In this document: piece by piece, positions 24,785 through 32,657 of the stretch | How the letters are laid out: each line of letters begins with the position of its first letter | How positions within the stretch are numbered: the stretch's first letter is position 1 | From: JAMXLG01 sp963818925 | GTDB taxonomy: Bacteria; Vulcanimicrobiota; Vulcanimicrobiia; Vulcanimicrobiales; Vulcanimicrobiaceae | NCBI GenBank assembly: GCA_963818925.1 | Contig: CAWFTN010000001.1 | Location: 62,001-126,000 of the forward strand | DNA: 64,000 bases | Direction: 5' to 3' | Translations under genes and position numbers: made by a program | Notes under the pieces: generated by a model | Databases searched by the model: none | Seen by the model: the letters and a program-made list of their open reading frames with translations, nothing else | Told to the model about the DNA's origin: nothing

Positions 24785-24804
24785 CACCCACTATATAGCG
24801 GGTG
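24785..24804. promoter_or_regulatory. Palindromic operator at the nrdR transcription start
   Basis: CACCCACTATATAGCGGGTG is self-complementary except for one A/C pair. It covers the predicted +1 and the first 18 transcribed bases. The CTATATAG core recalls NrdR boxes but is two bases shorter than the usual 10-bp core, so autoregulation by NrdR is only one possibility. Confidence 0.5.
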
Positions 24805-24823
24805 TGTTCCCGGAGATTGCTAG

Positions 24824-25276
24824 CTGATCTGTCCAACCTGTCGCAAGAGTGAGACGCGCGTCGTCGACTCGCGCGACGATGAAACCGTGGTTCGCCGCCG
24901 GCGCGAGTGCTTAGACCCGCGCTGCAAGCACCGCTTTACCACATACGAGCGAATGGAAGCGCCGCGTCTCTTCGTCGTGAAGAAAGACGGACGCCGCGAG
25001 CAATATAGCCGCGAGAAGATTCTGAGCGGTCTGCGTAAGGCGTGCGAGAAGCGGCCGATTTCCGAAAGTCACATGGAATCCGTTGCTGCCGATCTCGAGC
25101 GCGATCTCTTCGCGCGGGGAGAGAGCGAAGTGAGCTCGACGATGGTCGGCGAGAAGCTGATGGAAGCATTGAAAAAGCTCGACCCCGTTGCGTACATTCG
25201 TTTCGCAAGCGTCTATCGTTCATTCCGCGACATCGAGAGCTTCAGAGAAGAGTTATCGCAACTTCTTTCTAAATGA
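24824..25276 (+). CDS. nrdR: Transcriptional repressor NrdR (apparent CTG start)
   Basis: 150 residues. NrdR is the ATP/dATP-sensing repressor of ribonucleotide reductase genes. Zinc ribbon: C3-x2-C6 and a second pair C29-x4-C34 (ECLDPRCKHRFTTYER; most NrdRs have C-x2-C here). ATP-cone: LFVVKKDGRREQYSREKILSGLRKAC to VAYIRFASVYRSFRD. The ATG/GTG-based frame would begin at GTG 24887 and miss the first Cys pair. The frame continues upstream to CTG 24824, directly preceded by an in-frame TAG, with GGAG eight bases before. CTG is therefore the only start giving the full family N-terminus (ICPTCRKSETRVVDSR). ATGA overlap with dut. Confidence 0.88.
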   Translation: MICPTCRKSETRVVDSRDDETVVRRRRECLDPRCKHRFTTYERMEAPRLFVVKKDGRREQYSREKILSGLRKACEKRPISESHMESVAADLERDLFARGESEVSSTMVGEKLMEALKKLDPVAYIRFASVYRSFRDIESFREELSQLLSK

Positions 25277-25743
25277 CCGCACAGATGGACACCTGCGTGC
25301 GGGTTGCGTTGAAGCGTCTGCCCGAATCTCAAGACTTACCGCTCCCTTCCTATATGAGCGATCTCGCTGCCGGCGCCGATCTTTACGCGGCCGTGCACGA
25401 TGACGTCACGCTCGAGCCGGGAGCGCGCGCGCTCGTCCCCACCGGTATCGCAATCGCGCTGCCGCCCGGATACGAAGCGCAGATTCGTCCGCGCAGCGGC
25501 CTTGCGCTCAAATCGGGCGTCACGTGCCTGAACACGCCGGGCACGATCGATGCGGATTATCGCGGTCACGTGCAAGTGCTCCTCATCAATCTTGGGAAGG
25601 AACCGGCCGTTATCAAGCGCGGCGACCGGATCGCGCAGATGATCGTTGCGCCGGTGAACCGCGCGGAATTCACCGTCGTCGAGGAGTTGCCCGATTCGCT
25701 GCGAGGCGCGAACGGATTCGGAAGCACGGGGGTTGCGTCGTGA
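25273..25743 (+). CDS. dut: dUTP diphosphatase
   Basis: 156-residue trimeric dUTPase hydrolysing dUTP to dUMP and PPi. All five motifs are present in order: GADLYAA, RPRSGLALKSGV, NTPGTIDADYRGHV, GDRIAQMIV and the C-terminal RGANGFGSTG. Its ATG overlaps the nrdR stop and its TGA overlaps the GTG of panE. The pairing of NrdR and Dut makes sense as nucleotide-pool control. Confidence 0.96.
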   Translation: MTAQMDTCVRVALKRLPESQDLPLPSYMSDLAAGADLYAAVHDDVTLEPGARALVPTGIAIALPPGYEAQIRPRSGLALKSGVTCLNTPGTIDADYRGHVQVLLINLGKEPAVIKRGDRIAQMIVAPVNRAEFTVVEELPDSLRGANGFGSTGVAS

Positions 25744-26723
25744 AGGTCTACATCGTGGGACGGGGAGCAGTCGGAACCTACTTGGGTGATTTGCTGTCCT
25801 CGATCGGCGTCGAGGTAGCGTACGCGCCGCGCGCGCTCTCCGAGGTGACGCCGTTTCAAGCCGACGTTGCTATCGTTGCGGTAAAGGCCTACGACACCGA
25901 CGGCGCGATTGAAACGCTGCGCCGCGCGATTCCCGATCCGAAGAACACCGTCTTCGTGACGCCGCAGAACGGTGTCGGCAACGAGGAGAAACTCGCTGCT
26001 GCATTCGGCGCGGATAACGTCGTGGCTGCCGCGCTCACCGTGCCCGTCGACCGCGATCGTGAAGGGCATGCGAACGCGACGCACGACGGCGGCCTTGCCT
26101 TTGCGCCGGTCGGTTCGAGCGCGTTCAACTGGCTCGTTGCAACGTTTGCGAGCGCGGGGCTGAAGATGAAGGTCGTCGACGATTGGCGCGCGCTCAAATG
26201 GAGCAAGCTCGCGCTCAACGTCGTCGCCAACGCCAGTTGCGCGATTTTGAACGTGCTGCCGAATCGGCTCGTGCACTTCGAAAAAGTCTTCACGCTCGAG
26301 ATCCGCATGATTCGGGAAGTTCGTGCAGTTATGGCGGCGATGAATCTGACGCCGATCGATCTGCCGCGATACCCGGTCAAAGCGCTCTTCGCCGCCGCCG
26401 CGCTGCCCAGTCCGGTCGCGCGCCGCGTCATGGCTGGTCGCGTTGCCGGAGCACGCGGCACGAAGCCGCCGTCGCTCTTGCTCGATCTGCGTCTAGGCAA
26501 ACCGCAGACGGAAGTCGACGTCCTTAACGGAGCCGTCGCCGCTGCGGGGCGCGAATACAACGTGCCGACGCCCGTGAACGCGGTGTACGCGCGCGTGCTC
26601 GACGATATCGCGAACATGCCGCAACTATGGGCAAAGTATCGCGAGCGTCCCGAGGCGCTGCTCGCGGAAGTCGAAGCCGAGATGCACCGCGCGAAGGCGC
26701 TCGCACGGGGCGCTGCGCACTGA
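25740..26723 (+). CDS. panE: 2-dehydropantoate 2-reductase
   Basis: 327 residues, GTG start overlapping the dut stop. NADPH site VYIVGRGAVGTYLGDLL, VKAYDT, PQNGVGNEE with the conserved Asn, and RALKWSKLALNVVANASCAILN with the catalytic Lys. The C-terminal domain has a GKPQTEVDVLNGAVAAAGREYNVPTPVNAVY block, typical of PanE/ApbA. Reduces ketopantoate to pantoate for CoA. The glycine motif is GRGAVG rather than GxGAxG with Ala, within family variation. TGATG junction with hemQ. Confidence 0.93.
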   Translation: MKVYIVGRGAVGTYLGDLLSSIGVEVAYAPRALSEVTPFQADVAIVAVKAYDTDGAIETLRRAIPDPKNTVFVTPQNGVGNEEKLAAAFGADNVVAAALTVPVDRDREGHANATHDGGLAFAPVGSSAFNWLVATFASAGLKMKVVDDWRALKWSKLALNVVANASCAILNVLPNRLVHFEKVFTLEIRMIREVRAVMAAMNLTPIDLPRYPVKALFAAAALPSPVARRVMAGRVAGARGTKPPSLLLDLRLGKPQTEVDVLNGAVAAAGREYNVPTPVNAVYARVLDDIANMPQLWAKYRERPEALLAEVEAEMHRAKALARGAAH

Positions 26724-27571
26724 TGCGCAACCCCGACGTTCCCGAGTCCCTGGAGGGCTGGTGGATTCTCCATCGGATGTTCGTGCTCGACAGGCGGGCG
26801 TGGGACGCGCTGCCGGAAAAGCGGCGGACGAAGTTCTCCTCGCATGCGACGGACCTCTTCGAACATCTGCAGTCGGGAAAAGACGGCGACGTCGGGCTCG
26901 CGCAGATCGTCGGCCACAAGGGCGATTTGATGCTCACGCATTATGCGCGCACGTATGAAGGGCTCGCGTACGCGCAGACGCTCGTGGACAAGCTGGAAGT
27001 TCGTGAATATCTTGCCCCGCTCGGATCGTACGTCTCCGTGCTGGAAGTCGGCATGTATGATGCAACGGCAAAAATCCACGCCGAGTTGGAGTCGCGAGAG
27101 CTGACAAGGCATTCGCCGGAGTGGATTGCGGCGTTCGACGAACTCGTGCGCAAGCAAGCCGAGAGCCCGTACGTGGGACCGCGCTTGTTCGCGAAGATCC
27201 CGCAGCGCCGGTACGTGTGTTTCTATCCGATGAACAAGAAGCGCGACGGCGTTGACAACTGGTTCATGCTACCGTACGGCGAGCGAGCGAAACTTATGAC
27301 GGAACACGGGAAGGTCGGGCGCTCGTATCACGGGCTCGTGACACAGGTGATTTCCGGCTCGATCGGTTTCGACGACTTCGAATGGGGCGTCGATCTCTAT
27401 GCCGATGATCCGATCATCTTCAAAAAGCTGGTCTACGAAATGCGCTTCGACGAAGCAAGTGCGCGGTACGGCGAATTCGGCGCGTTTTGGAGCGGCGTGC
27501 AATTCTCCTCACAGGAGCTGCGCGTTTTCCTCGATGGCGACGCGGTTCCGGCGCTCGAGAACCCGGCGTAA
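26723..27571 (+). CDS. hemQ: Coproheme decarboxylase (chlorite dismutase family)
   Basis: 282 residues (chlorite-dismutase fold doubled). HemQ decarboxylates coproheme III to heme b in the coproporphyrin-dependent pathway. Family blocks: GWWILHRMFVLDRRAWD, HKGDLMLTHYART, GSYVSVLEVGMYD, VCFYPMNKKRDGVDNWFML with the reactive Tyr, and GKVGRSYHGLVTQVISGSIG with the proximal His region, then DDFEWGVDLYADDPIIFKKLVYEMRFDEASA. TGATG overlap with panE. Its 3' end overlaps the convergent DUF72 gene by 63 bases. Confidence 0.93.
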   Translation: MRNPDVPESLEGWWILHRMFVLDRRAWDALPEKRRTKFSSHATDLFEHLQSGKDGDVGLAQIVGHKGDLMLTHYARTYEGLAYAQTLVDKLEVREYLAPLGSYVSVLEVGMYDATAKIHAELESRELTRHSPEWIAAFDELVRKQAESPYVGPRLFAKIPQRRYVCFYPMNKKRDGVDNWFMLPYGERAKLMTEHGKVGRSYHGLVTQVISGSIGFDDFEWGVDLYADDPIIFKKLVYEMRFDEASARYGEFGAFWSGVQFSSQELRVFLDGDAVPALENPA

Positions 27572-28288
27572 CATTTCATCAACCGCGGCGGCATCGTGCG
27601 GAGCCGCGGCGTCCGTGTCATTGTTGAAGTACACGTAGACATCGCCGGCGCGCGACGCGAGTGCGTCGATTGCGCCGGCCCAGCGTCGCAGCACCCTATC
27701 CGGGTACGAGCCGACATAGAGCCCGGTGTATCCGTGCAGGCGCAGATAGGCGAGCTTCGGCGACGTTACCCAGCGCGGCACATCGAGCTTCGGATAGTCG
27801 TGAATGCAGAAGGCAATGTCGCGTTCCGACAACAGATCGCGAACCGCCGGTACGAACCATGAGGCGTTGCGAAACTCGACGACGTAGCGATACTCGCGCG
27901 GCAGCTTATCCAGGAAGGTCGCCAGGCGCGCGTCGTCGCGCTCGAGATACGGTGGAAACTGCACGAGAATCTGCGCGAGTTTTTCACGTTGGAAGCACGC
28001 CGCACGCGCGAAGTAGTTCTCGATGAATTCATCGAGGCGAGGCGGCAAGTCGCGACGATGGGTAATGAGCCGGCTCAGCTTCACGGTGTAGCGGAAATCA
28101 TCGGGGACGGTTTCGCACCACACGTGAACCTGTTCCGGTTTGGGCAACCGGTACGTCGTCGCATTGAGCTCGACCGTGCTAAAGTGTCGAGCATAGTAAG
28201 CCAGCCACTTCCGTTGCGCGACGGTTTTCGGATAGAACCGCTCCCGCCAGCTCCCGTACACCCAACCGCTCGTTCCGACCCGGATCAC
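27509..28288 (-). CDS. DUF72-domain protein (TIM-barrel)
   Basis: 259 residues. DUF72 hallmarks: RVGTSGWVYGSWRERFYP at the start, VELNATTYRLP, FRYTVKLSRLITH, ILVQFPPYLERD, YVVEFRNASWF, and a C-terminal DVYVYFNNDTDAAA. It is a TIM-barrel resembling sugar-phosphate isomerases; the biochemical role is unknown. GTG start. Divergent from the secreted-protein gene, with 93 bases between. The 63-base convergent overlap with hemQ is in coding sequence of both. Confidence 0.88.
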   Translation of the reverse strand: MIRVGTSGWVYGSWRERFYPKTVAQRKWLAYYARHFSTVELNATTYRLPKPEQVHVWCETVPDDFRYTVKLSRLITHRRDLPPRLDEFIENYFARAACFQREKLAQILVQFPPYLERDDARLATFLDKLPREYRYVVEFRNASWFVPAVRDLLSERDIAFCIHDYPKLDVPRWVTSPKLAYLRLHGYTGLYVGSYPDRVLRRWAGAIDALASRAGDVYVYFNNDTDAAAPHDAAAVDEMLRRVLERRNRVAIEENAQLL

Positions 28289-28381
28289 GAGAACATTATT
28301 CCCAGATGGTTCGGTCAGGCGCCCGGTTGGGAAAACGTCCTAAAGGGAACAATTTGCTCCAAAGACGGGAACGTTACACTC

Positions 28382-29119
28382 GTGGTGCGCGTAAAAAGAA
28401 TTCCCTTGGTCCTCGTAGCTCTCTTTGCACTTGCCGCCGTCGCGTCGCAAGCATCGGGTGACGCCGCTCTCACTGCCGCGCGCGATCGCAACCCTTCGTT
28501 AGAGGCATATTCGTTTCACGTAACCGTCGCGATGCGCATGCAAACATTTCCTTGGTTACGTTTTCACCTCAATGGAACCGGCCAGTACGTGCGTGGAGAA
28601 CGCTACGTCATCCAGTTCGAGCAAGTGCCGTTTTTTGCGCGAGACATGAACACGATCGATCTATCCGCATTGGATCCCACGTTGTGGCCCAAGCACTTCA
28701 TCGTGACCCTCACCGATCGTAAAGACGGAATGACGACGTTCACGCTGCACCCCCGCGACATCGATCCGTCGGATCCGAATCCTTTGCAAACGGCTCAGGT
28801 TTCGTTAGATTCGAGCGACGAGACGAGGAATGTCGTGCTGCAGTATAAATCGGGCGAGATCGACATGAGTCTCGCTCCGGGCGAGACGCAAGGATATTTT
28901 CTGCCCGTAAGTAGCGACGTCAAAGTCAGCATGCCCGGGAAAAATCTTTCAGCGCACGCGGACTTTGCGGATTACACGATCATTCACGAGGGGGCGACGG
29001 CATCGTCCTCGGTGCTAGAGCATTCGCCAGGTCGCGGAACAGCGCGACCGCACCAAGTCCGGCGTTCCCTTTCTCGTCGTACGCTTTCGGGCCGTTCGTC
29101 GCTTCAACCGCAATCGTAA
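28382..29119 (+). CDS. Secreted LolA/DUF-like protein, possible 3' extension
   Basis: About 245 residues from GTG 28382, with a signal peptide (IPLVLVALFALAAVASQASG). The mature part is strand-rich (SLEAYSFHVTVAMRMQTF, FHLNGTGQYVRGERYVIQF, FIVTLTDRKDGMTTFTLHP), similar in style to outer-membrane lipoprotein-sorting-like domains. The last 46 residues, from about 28980, are antisense to the end of the convergent beta-lactamase-fold gene. They are Arg/Ser-rich (RSLSRRTLSGRSS), so the natural stop may have been lost. Function unknown. Start codon not certain. Confidence 0.65.
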   Translation: MVRVKRIPLVLVALFALAAVASQASGDAALTAARDRNPSLEAYSFHVTVAMRMQTFPWLRFHLNGTGQYVRGERYVIQFEQVPFFARDMNTIDLSALDPTLWPKHFIVTLTDRKDGMTTFTLHPRDIDPSDPNPLQTAQVSLDSSDETRNVVLQYKSGEIDMSLAPGETQGYFLPVSSDVKVSMPGKNLSAHADFADYTIIHEGATASSSVLEHSPGRGTARPHQVRRSLSRRTLSGRSSLQPQS

Positions 29120-30104
29120 GCTTCTGACTCGGGAGAGTACCAACCGCTCCCGATGCCCCGGCGAATCCGAGTGTTTGCGTGATCCACGCCCCCGTGATGA
29201 TGACGCCAAGGCCGTAACTAAAGGTGGCGTTGTTCGCGCGACAGGCGGCGCAGTTTGCTTGCGTATGGCCGAAGCCGACGAGACTCGGTTTGATTTGCGC
29301 TTCCGACGACGCCTTCGATAAGAGTTTTCCCGACGCAACGGCTTCGAGCGACGTATTGAGATCCGAGATGTCGGTCGTTTCGACCGCACCTTCGATCGTC
29401 GTCCACGACGGATTCCAGAAGGTTGATTCTTCGTAGAACGGGATGCCGGGTTTGATGCCGAGCGTCTCGCGACGCTCGGAGCTGAACGAGTGCAGCGCGG
29501 GATACGGGATCGCCGGCGTGGCGCCCCCGTTCGTATTTTTCAGACGCATCGGCTGCAAGACGTAGCGCCGTAGCGCATCCGCGAGCGGCATGCCCGCGAT
29601 CTTTTCGAGCACGCGTCCGAGAATGACATAGTTTGTATGCGAATAGCCCCAGTTCGTACCGGGCGCGAATTGCATCGGTTTCGATACGCCGATGTGAATG
29701 AGTTCCTCCGGCGTCCATTGACGGAACGGATTGCGATAGAGCGCATCGTAGAGCTCCGGTTGATACACGTAGTCGGCGTAGCCTGAAGTCATTTGCGACA
29801 AGTTGCGCAGTGTGATGCGATTCGCGTTCGGAAGGCCGGGGAAGTAGTTCGACAGCTTCGTTTGCAGCGTTACTTTCTTTTGATCCACGAACTCGAGCAG
29901 CAGCGTCGACATGTATGTGAATACGAGCGCACCGTTACGAAAGTGCATCTGCGGCGTTGCCGGAACGCCGGTCATCGAGTCGCCGAAGGCGCCGGTATAA
30001 ATGGTTCGCCCATTTGAACGAACCTGCACGATGACGGCTTTTAAATGCTGCTGCGTCATCGAGGACTTGACGACGTGAACGATTGCAGCTGTCGTCGCTT
30101 GCAT
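28980..30104 (-). CDS. Serine beta-lactamase-fold protein lacking catalytic residues
   Basis: 374 residues aligned by eye to the class C/esterase-EstB family: KVTLQTKLSNYFPGLPNANRITLRNL, QMTSGYADY, FAPGTNWGYSHTNYVILGRVLEKIAG, PLADALRRYVLQPM. The nucleophile motif S-x-x-K, expected after MHFR, reads NGALVF (Ala59 and Phe62 in place of Ser and Lys). Y-S-N is Y154-S-H, and the usual H-x-G near the end is absent. It is therefore probably a pseudoenzyme that binds rather than cleaves. No signal peptide. Starts 2 bases after the SRPBCC stop. Confidence 0.8.
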   Translation of the reverse strand: MQATTAAIVHVVKSSMTQQHLKAVIVQVRSNGRTIYTGAFGDSMTGVPATPQMHFRNGALVFTYMSTLLLEFVDQKKVTLQTKLSNYFPGLPNANRITLRNLSQMTSGYADYVYQPELYDALYRNPFRQWTPEELIHIGVSKPMQFAPGTNWGYSHTNYVILGRVLEKIAGMPLADALRRYVLQPMRLKNTNGGATPAIPYPALHSFSSERRETLGIKPGIPFYEESTFWNPSWTTIEGAVETTDISDLNTSLEAVASGKLLSKASSEAQIKPSLVGFGHTQANCAACRANNATFSYGLGVIITGAWITQTLGFAGASGAVGTLPSQKLTIAVEATNGPKAYDEKGNAGLGAVALFRDLANALAPRTMPSPPRE

Positions 30105-30106
30105 CG

Positions 30107-30595
30107 TTACGCCGGCGACGCATCCGGCGGACGGCCGAACGGCGAGAGCGCTTGTTCGTACGCGTATCGCGCGCGCATCTCGGCGGCAAGTTCCATCAAA
30201 AATTCTTGCGCCGTGTCGGTCGCGAGGCGGTGCCCGAGGAGTTTATCGAATGTAGTTCCCGCACTTCCGAACGGAGGCTCATATTCTCCGTCGAGCTCCA
30301 GAATGGTGGTATCTTTGTCGTGTTCGCGTGCGGTCAACGTGCCTTCGAACGTCGGAAAGACGCCACCCGGCTCGGGCTCCCACGTAACAACCCACGGACC
30401 GTTTGCGTCCGCCGTCAGCGGCATGCAACCAATCAGCACCGCCTTTGAAAGCTCAAAACCGGTGAGCGGAACATGCGCGCGTAACTCGTGCCGCCGCGGT
30501 CCTGTCGATGCAATTGCCGAGAAGCCTTCGTGAAGGTACTCGACGACGCGATGGAGCGGACAGTGAAGATAGACGCTGGCGGTGACCGTGCTCAT
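30107..30595 (-). CDS. SRPBCC-fold protein
   Basis: 162 residues, helix-grip fold. Begins STVTASVYLHCPLHRVVEYLHEG, a typical START/CoxG-like first strand and helix, followed by GGVFPTFEGTLTAREHDKDTTILELDGEYEPPFG and the C-terminal long helix AQEFLMELAAEMRARYA. Such proteins bind hydrophobic ligands; ligand unknown. Likely co-transcribed with the downstream beta-lactamase-fold protein, two bases apart. Confidence 0.75.
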   Translation of the reverse strand: MSTVTASVYLHCPLHRVVEYLHEGFSAIASTGPRRHELRAHVPLTGFELSKAVLIGCMPLTADANGPWVVTWEPEPGGVFPTFEGTLTAREHDKDTTILELDGEYEPPFGSAGTTFDKLLGHRLATDTAQEFLMELAAEMRARYAYEQALSPFGRPPDASPA

Positions 30596-30693
30596 CCTTC
30601 ACAACGTAACCGCAACCTGTGAGCGAGTTGTGATGGGATGAGGAATTTCTTGCGCCTATCGCGCAATCGTTTCGGCGCAGCCTTGACTATGCG

Positions 30694-31428
30694 TCAGTCA
30701 CGCGTAATCGGCGCAGTCCACAGCGCCTGCCATGTGATGGGCCCGACGATGCCGTCCGGTGCAAGTCCCTTTTGCGATTGGAACGCAAGGACGACGCGAG
30801 CGGTTTCCGGGCCGAAATCACTGTCCACCGCCAAATGCCATCCGCGATCGACGAGCCGTTGCTGCGCTTGACGTGTCGCTTCGTCGTGGGAACCCAGCGA
30901 ACAGTAGCCCGGAAACGGCGGTTCGTTTGCGGCGGGGCGCGGCGGCGGTGTTACGACGATTCCGTCATACGGAGGCGAGCAAAATGCCGCAACGAGATAG
31001 CGTTGCCGTTGCACGCGCTCCGCAACGTGGTGATGATTGCCTTCGATGGCTTCAAATGTTTGATTGTCGATGACGCGCTCGACGAATCCGGTATGATCCG
31101 GCACGCCATCGCGATCCCAATCGTAAATTACGACGTGGCCCGCTTGCGGTGTCGACGAGGTGAGCCCGGCGTCGCGAAAACTGTTCAATAGGTACGGAAC
31201 GTACGACCAGCCGCGCTTCGTCGTTTGCACGAGATTCGGAACGCGCAGCGTCGCGCCCCCGTCGGTACTGAACCCCGCATGCGCGAGAACCCACGATACG
31301 AACATCGCGCACCACGGACCATCGGCGCCGTACCACGATGTGATTTCGTTGTGATACGACCCCGGCGGCGTTTCGCCGAGTCCGATTTTGTTGCGCGCGA
31401 TGGAGAGGACGAGGTCAGCGGCAGCCAT
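30694..31428 (-). CDS. CHAP amidase/endopeptidase with peptidoglycan-binding domain
   Basis: 244 residues. CHAP domain (1-150): catalytic Cys in GPWCAMFVSWVLAHAGF and His in GVPDHTGFVERV, followed by the acidic residue region FEAIEGNHHH. A Pro-rich linker (VTPPPRPAANEPP) leads to a C-terminal PG-binding-1 repeat, HDEATRQAQQRLVDRGWHLAVDSDFGPETARVVLAFQSQKGLAPDGIVGPITWQALW in pattern. Cleaves peptidoglycan. No signal peptide, so it depends on another export route or lysis, as endolysins do. Two bases downstream of the membrane-protein gene, third in a coupled three-gene run. Confidence 0.9.
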   Translation of the reverse strand: MAAADLVLSIARNKIGLGETPPGSYHNEITSWYGADGPWCAMFVSWVLAHAGFSTDGGATLRVPNLVQTTKRGWSYVPYLLNSFRDAGLTSSTPQAGHVVIYDWDRDGVPDHTGFVERVIDNQTFEAIEGNHHHVAERVQRQRYLVAAFCSPPYDGIVVTPPPRPAANEPPFPGYCSLGSHDEATRQAQQRLVDRGWHLAVDSDFGPETARVVLAFQSQKGLAPDGIVGPITWQALWTAPITRD

Positions 31429-31430
31429 GA

Positions 31431-32657
31431 CTACGATCCTTCGGCGTTGACGGATGCTTCGGAGGCGAGTGTCGGATCTTGTCCGCGCGCGGCAGCTTCC
31501 GGCGTGAGCGCGGGTGTGCCGTTGAGAACCGTCGGTTTGGAATTCGTGCTCGTGCCCGCCGCGGCTTTTCCGTTCGGCGAGACGGTCTGTGCCGTCGTCA
31601 CACCGTTCGTCGGCGTTACTTGCTGCGAAGGCGCGGTGAGCGGCGCAGCCGTCGTTGTGTCGGCTTCGCCGCCGCCGAGTGCGCGCGACGCGATACGGGT
31701 GAGTGCGTCGGGAATGAGTTGCTCGGCGAATCCCGAGATGAACCCGAGTACGAGCAGAATAGCGCCGTCGACTTGCGTCTTCGGCGTTAAAAAGGTCGAA
31801 GCGATTTGTTGCGCGGTTGCGTTGTCGGGTGGTGCGTTGAAGTGGATCAGCGTACCGGCAAGCAGCTTCGATGCTAAGAGGGCGTACATCAACAAGCCGA
31901 AGATCGCACCCGAGATCGGCGATACCACGGCTGTGCCGAACCAGTCCGCCGTCGTCGTGATGTACCGGTATAGCGGGTCGACCGATGAGGTGCTCGGATC
32001 TTGGAGTCTGCGTTGCACGCTAACGACGCTTCCGAGCGTGCCGGCTATCGACGTCGCGACGACCCATTCGATGAAATCGAACGTTTGTTGCGGGACGGCC
32101 GCCGCCGGCGCAACATAAAATAGCCAGAGTATGAAAAGCTCGGCGGCGATAATGATCGATGCTGTGCGAAAGAGCGACTCGGTTACTTTATTTCTGCTAA
32201 GCGCCGCGATGCCGTAGGATGAGTAGAAGTAGTAAACCGCGCGCATACATTCATCCAGATCCGCTCGCAGTTTGCCTTCATCGGTTTCCGTCGGAGTCGT
32301 CGCCGTCGCAAGATATGTGGCATAACGGTCTCGGCCCGCGACCTCCTGGAGTCGTCGCCGCCATGAGGCAAGCCGCGCCGGAAGTTGTTCCTTCGGCAGC
32401 AAATCTGCAGCGCATTGCTCGGCGATCGCGATATCCGACCACCAAATGCCCGCCGCATCGTTTTTCCTTCGATCGCGCAGGCGGTCGATGATGAGGTCGT
32501 CCCCCGGATCGCGTTTCGGTGCGTCGGTGGCGAGGCGATCGTAGGAATTGATGACGGAGTCGAGCGTTTCGAGCGCCTCGCGCGGAAGCGGCTTCTGTTG
32601 TTTGACCGCTTCCTGAATCGGCTTCACCGCTTCCTGAATCGGCGCGAAGATCTTCAC
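31431..32657 (-). CDS. Multi-pass membrane protein of the CHAP cluster
   Basis: 408 residues, unknown family. The N-terminal 150 residues are soluble and helical (IFAPIQEAVKPIQEAVKQQ is an imperfect repeat). Membrane helices lie at about 165-185 (IIIAAELFILWLFYVAPAA), 197-216, 252-275 (VVSPISGAIFGLLMYALLAS) and 308-328 (DGAILLVLGFISGFAEQLI). A Thr/Ala/Pro-rich tail follows. Start overlaps the upstream gene by ATGA. Between a hydrophobic Gly-rich protein and a CHAP lysin, it could form a pore, anchor or export path for the lysin; that is inference. Confidence 0.7.
   Translation of the reverse strand: MKIFAPIQEAVKPIQEAVKQQKPLPREALETLDSVINSYDRLATDAPKRDPGDDLIIDRLRDRRKNDAAGIWWSDIAIAEQCAADLLPKEQLPARLASWRRRLQEVAGRDRYATYLATATTPTETDEGKLRADLDECMRAVYYFYSSYGIAALSRNKVTESLFRTASIIIAAELFILWLFYVAPAAAVPQQTFDFIEWVVATSIAGTLGSVVSVQRRLQDPSTSSVDPLYRYITTTADWFGTAVVSPISGAIFGLLMYALLASKLLAGTLIHFNAPPDNATAQQIASTFLTPKTQVDGAILLVLGFISGFAEQLIPDALTRIASRALGGGEADTTTAAPLTAPSQQVTPTNGVTTAQTVSPNGKAAAGTSTNSKPTVLNGTPALTPEAAARGQDPTLASEASVNAEGS

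Noticed and set aside
24785..24804. NrdR box
   Set aside because: The CTATATAG core is two bases shorter than the usual NrdR-box core, so I kept it only as an unnamed operator.
28289..28381. ECF-type promoter with GGGAAC
   Set aside because: The spacing to any CGT-containing -10 is about 21 bases, too long.
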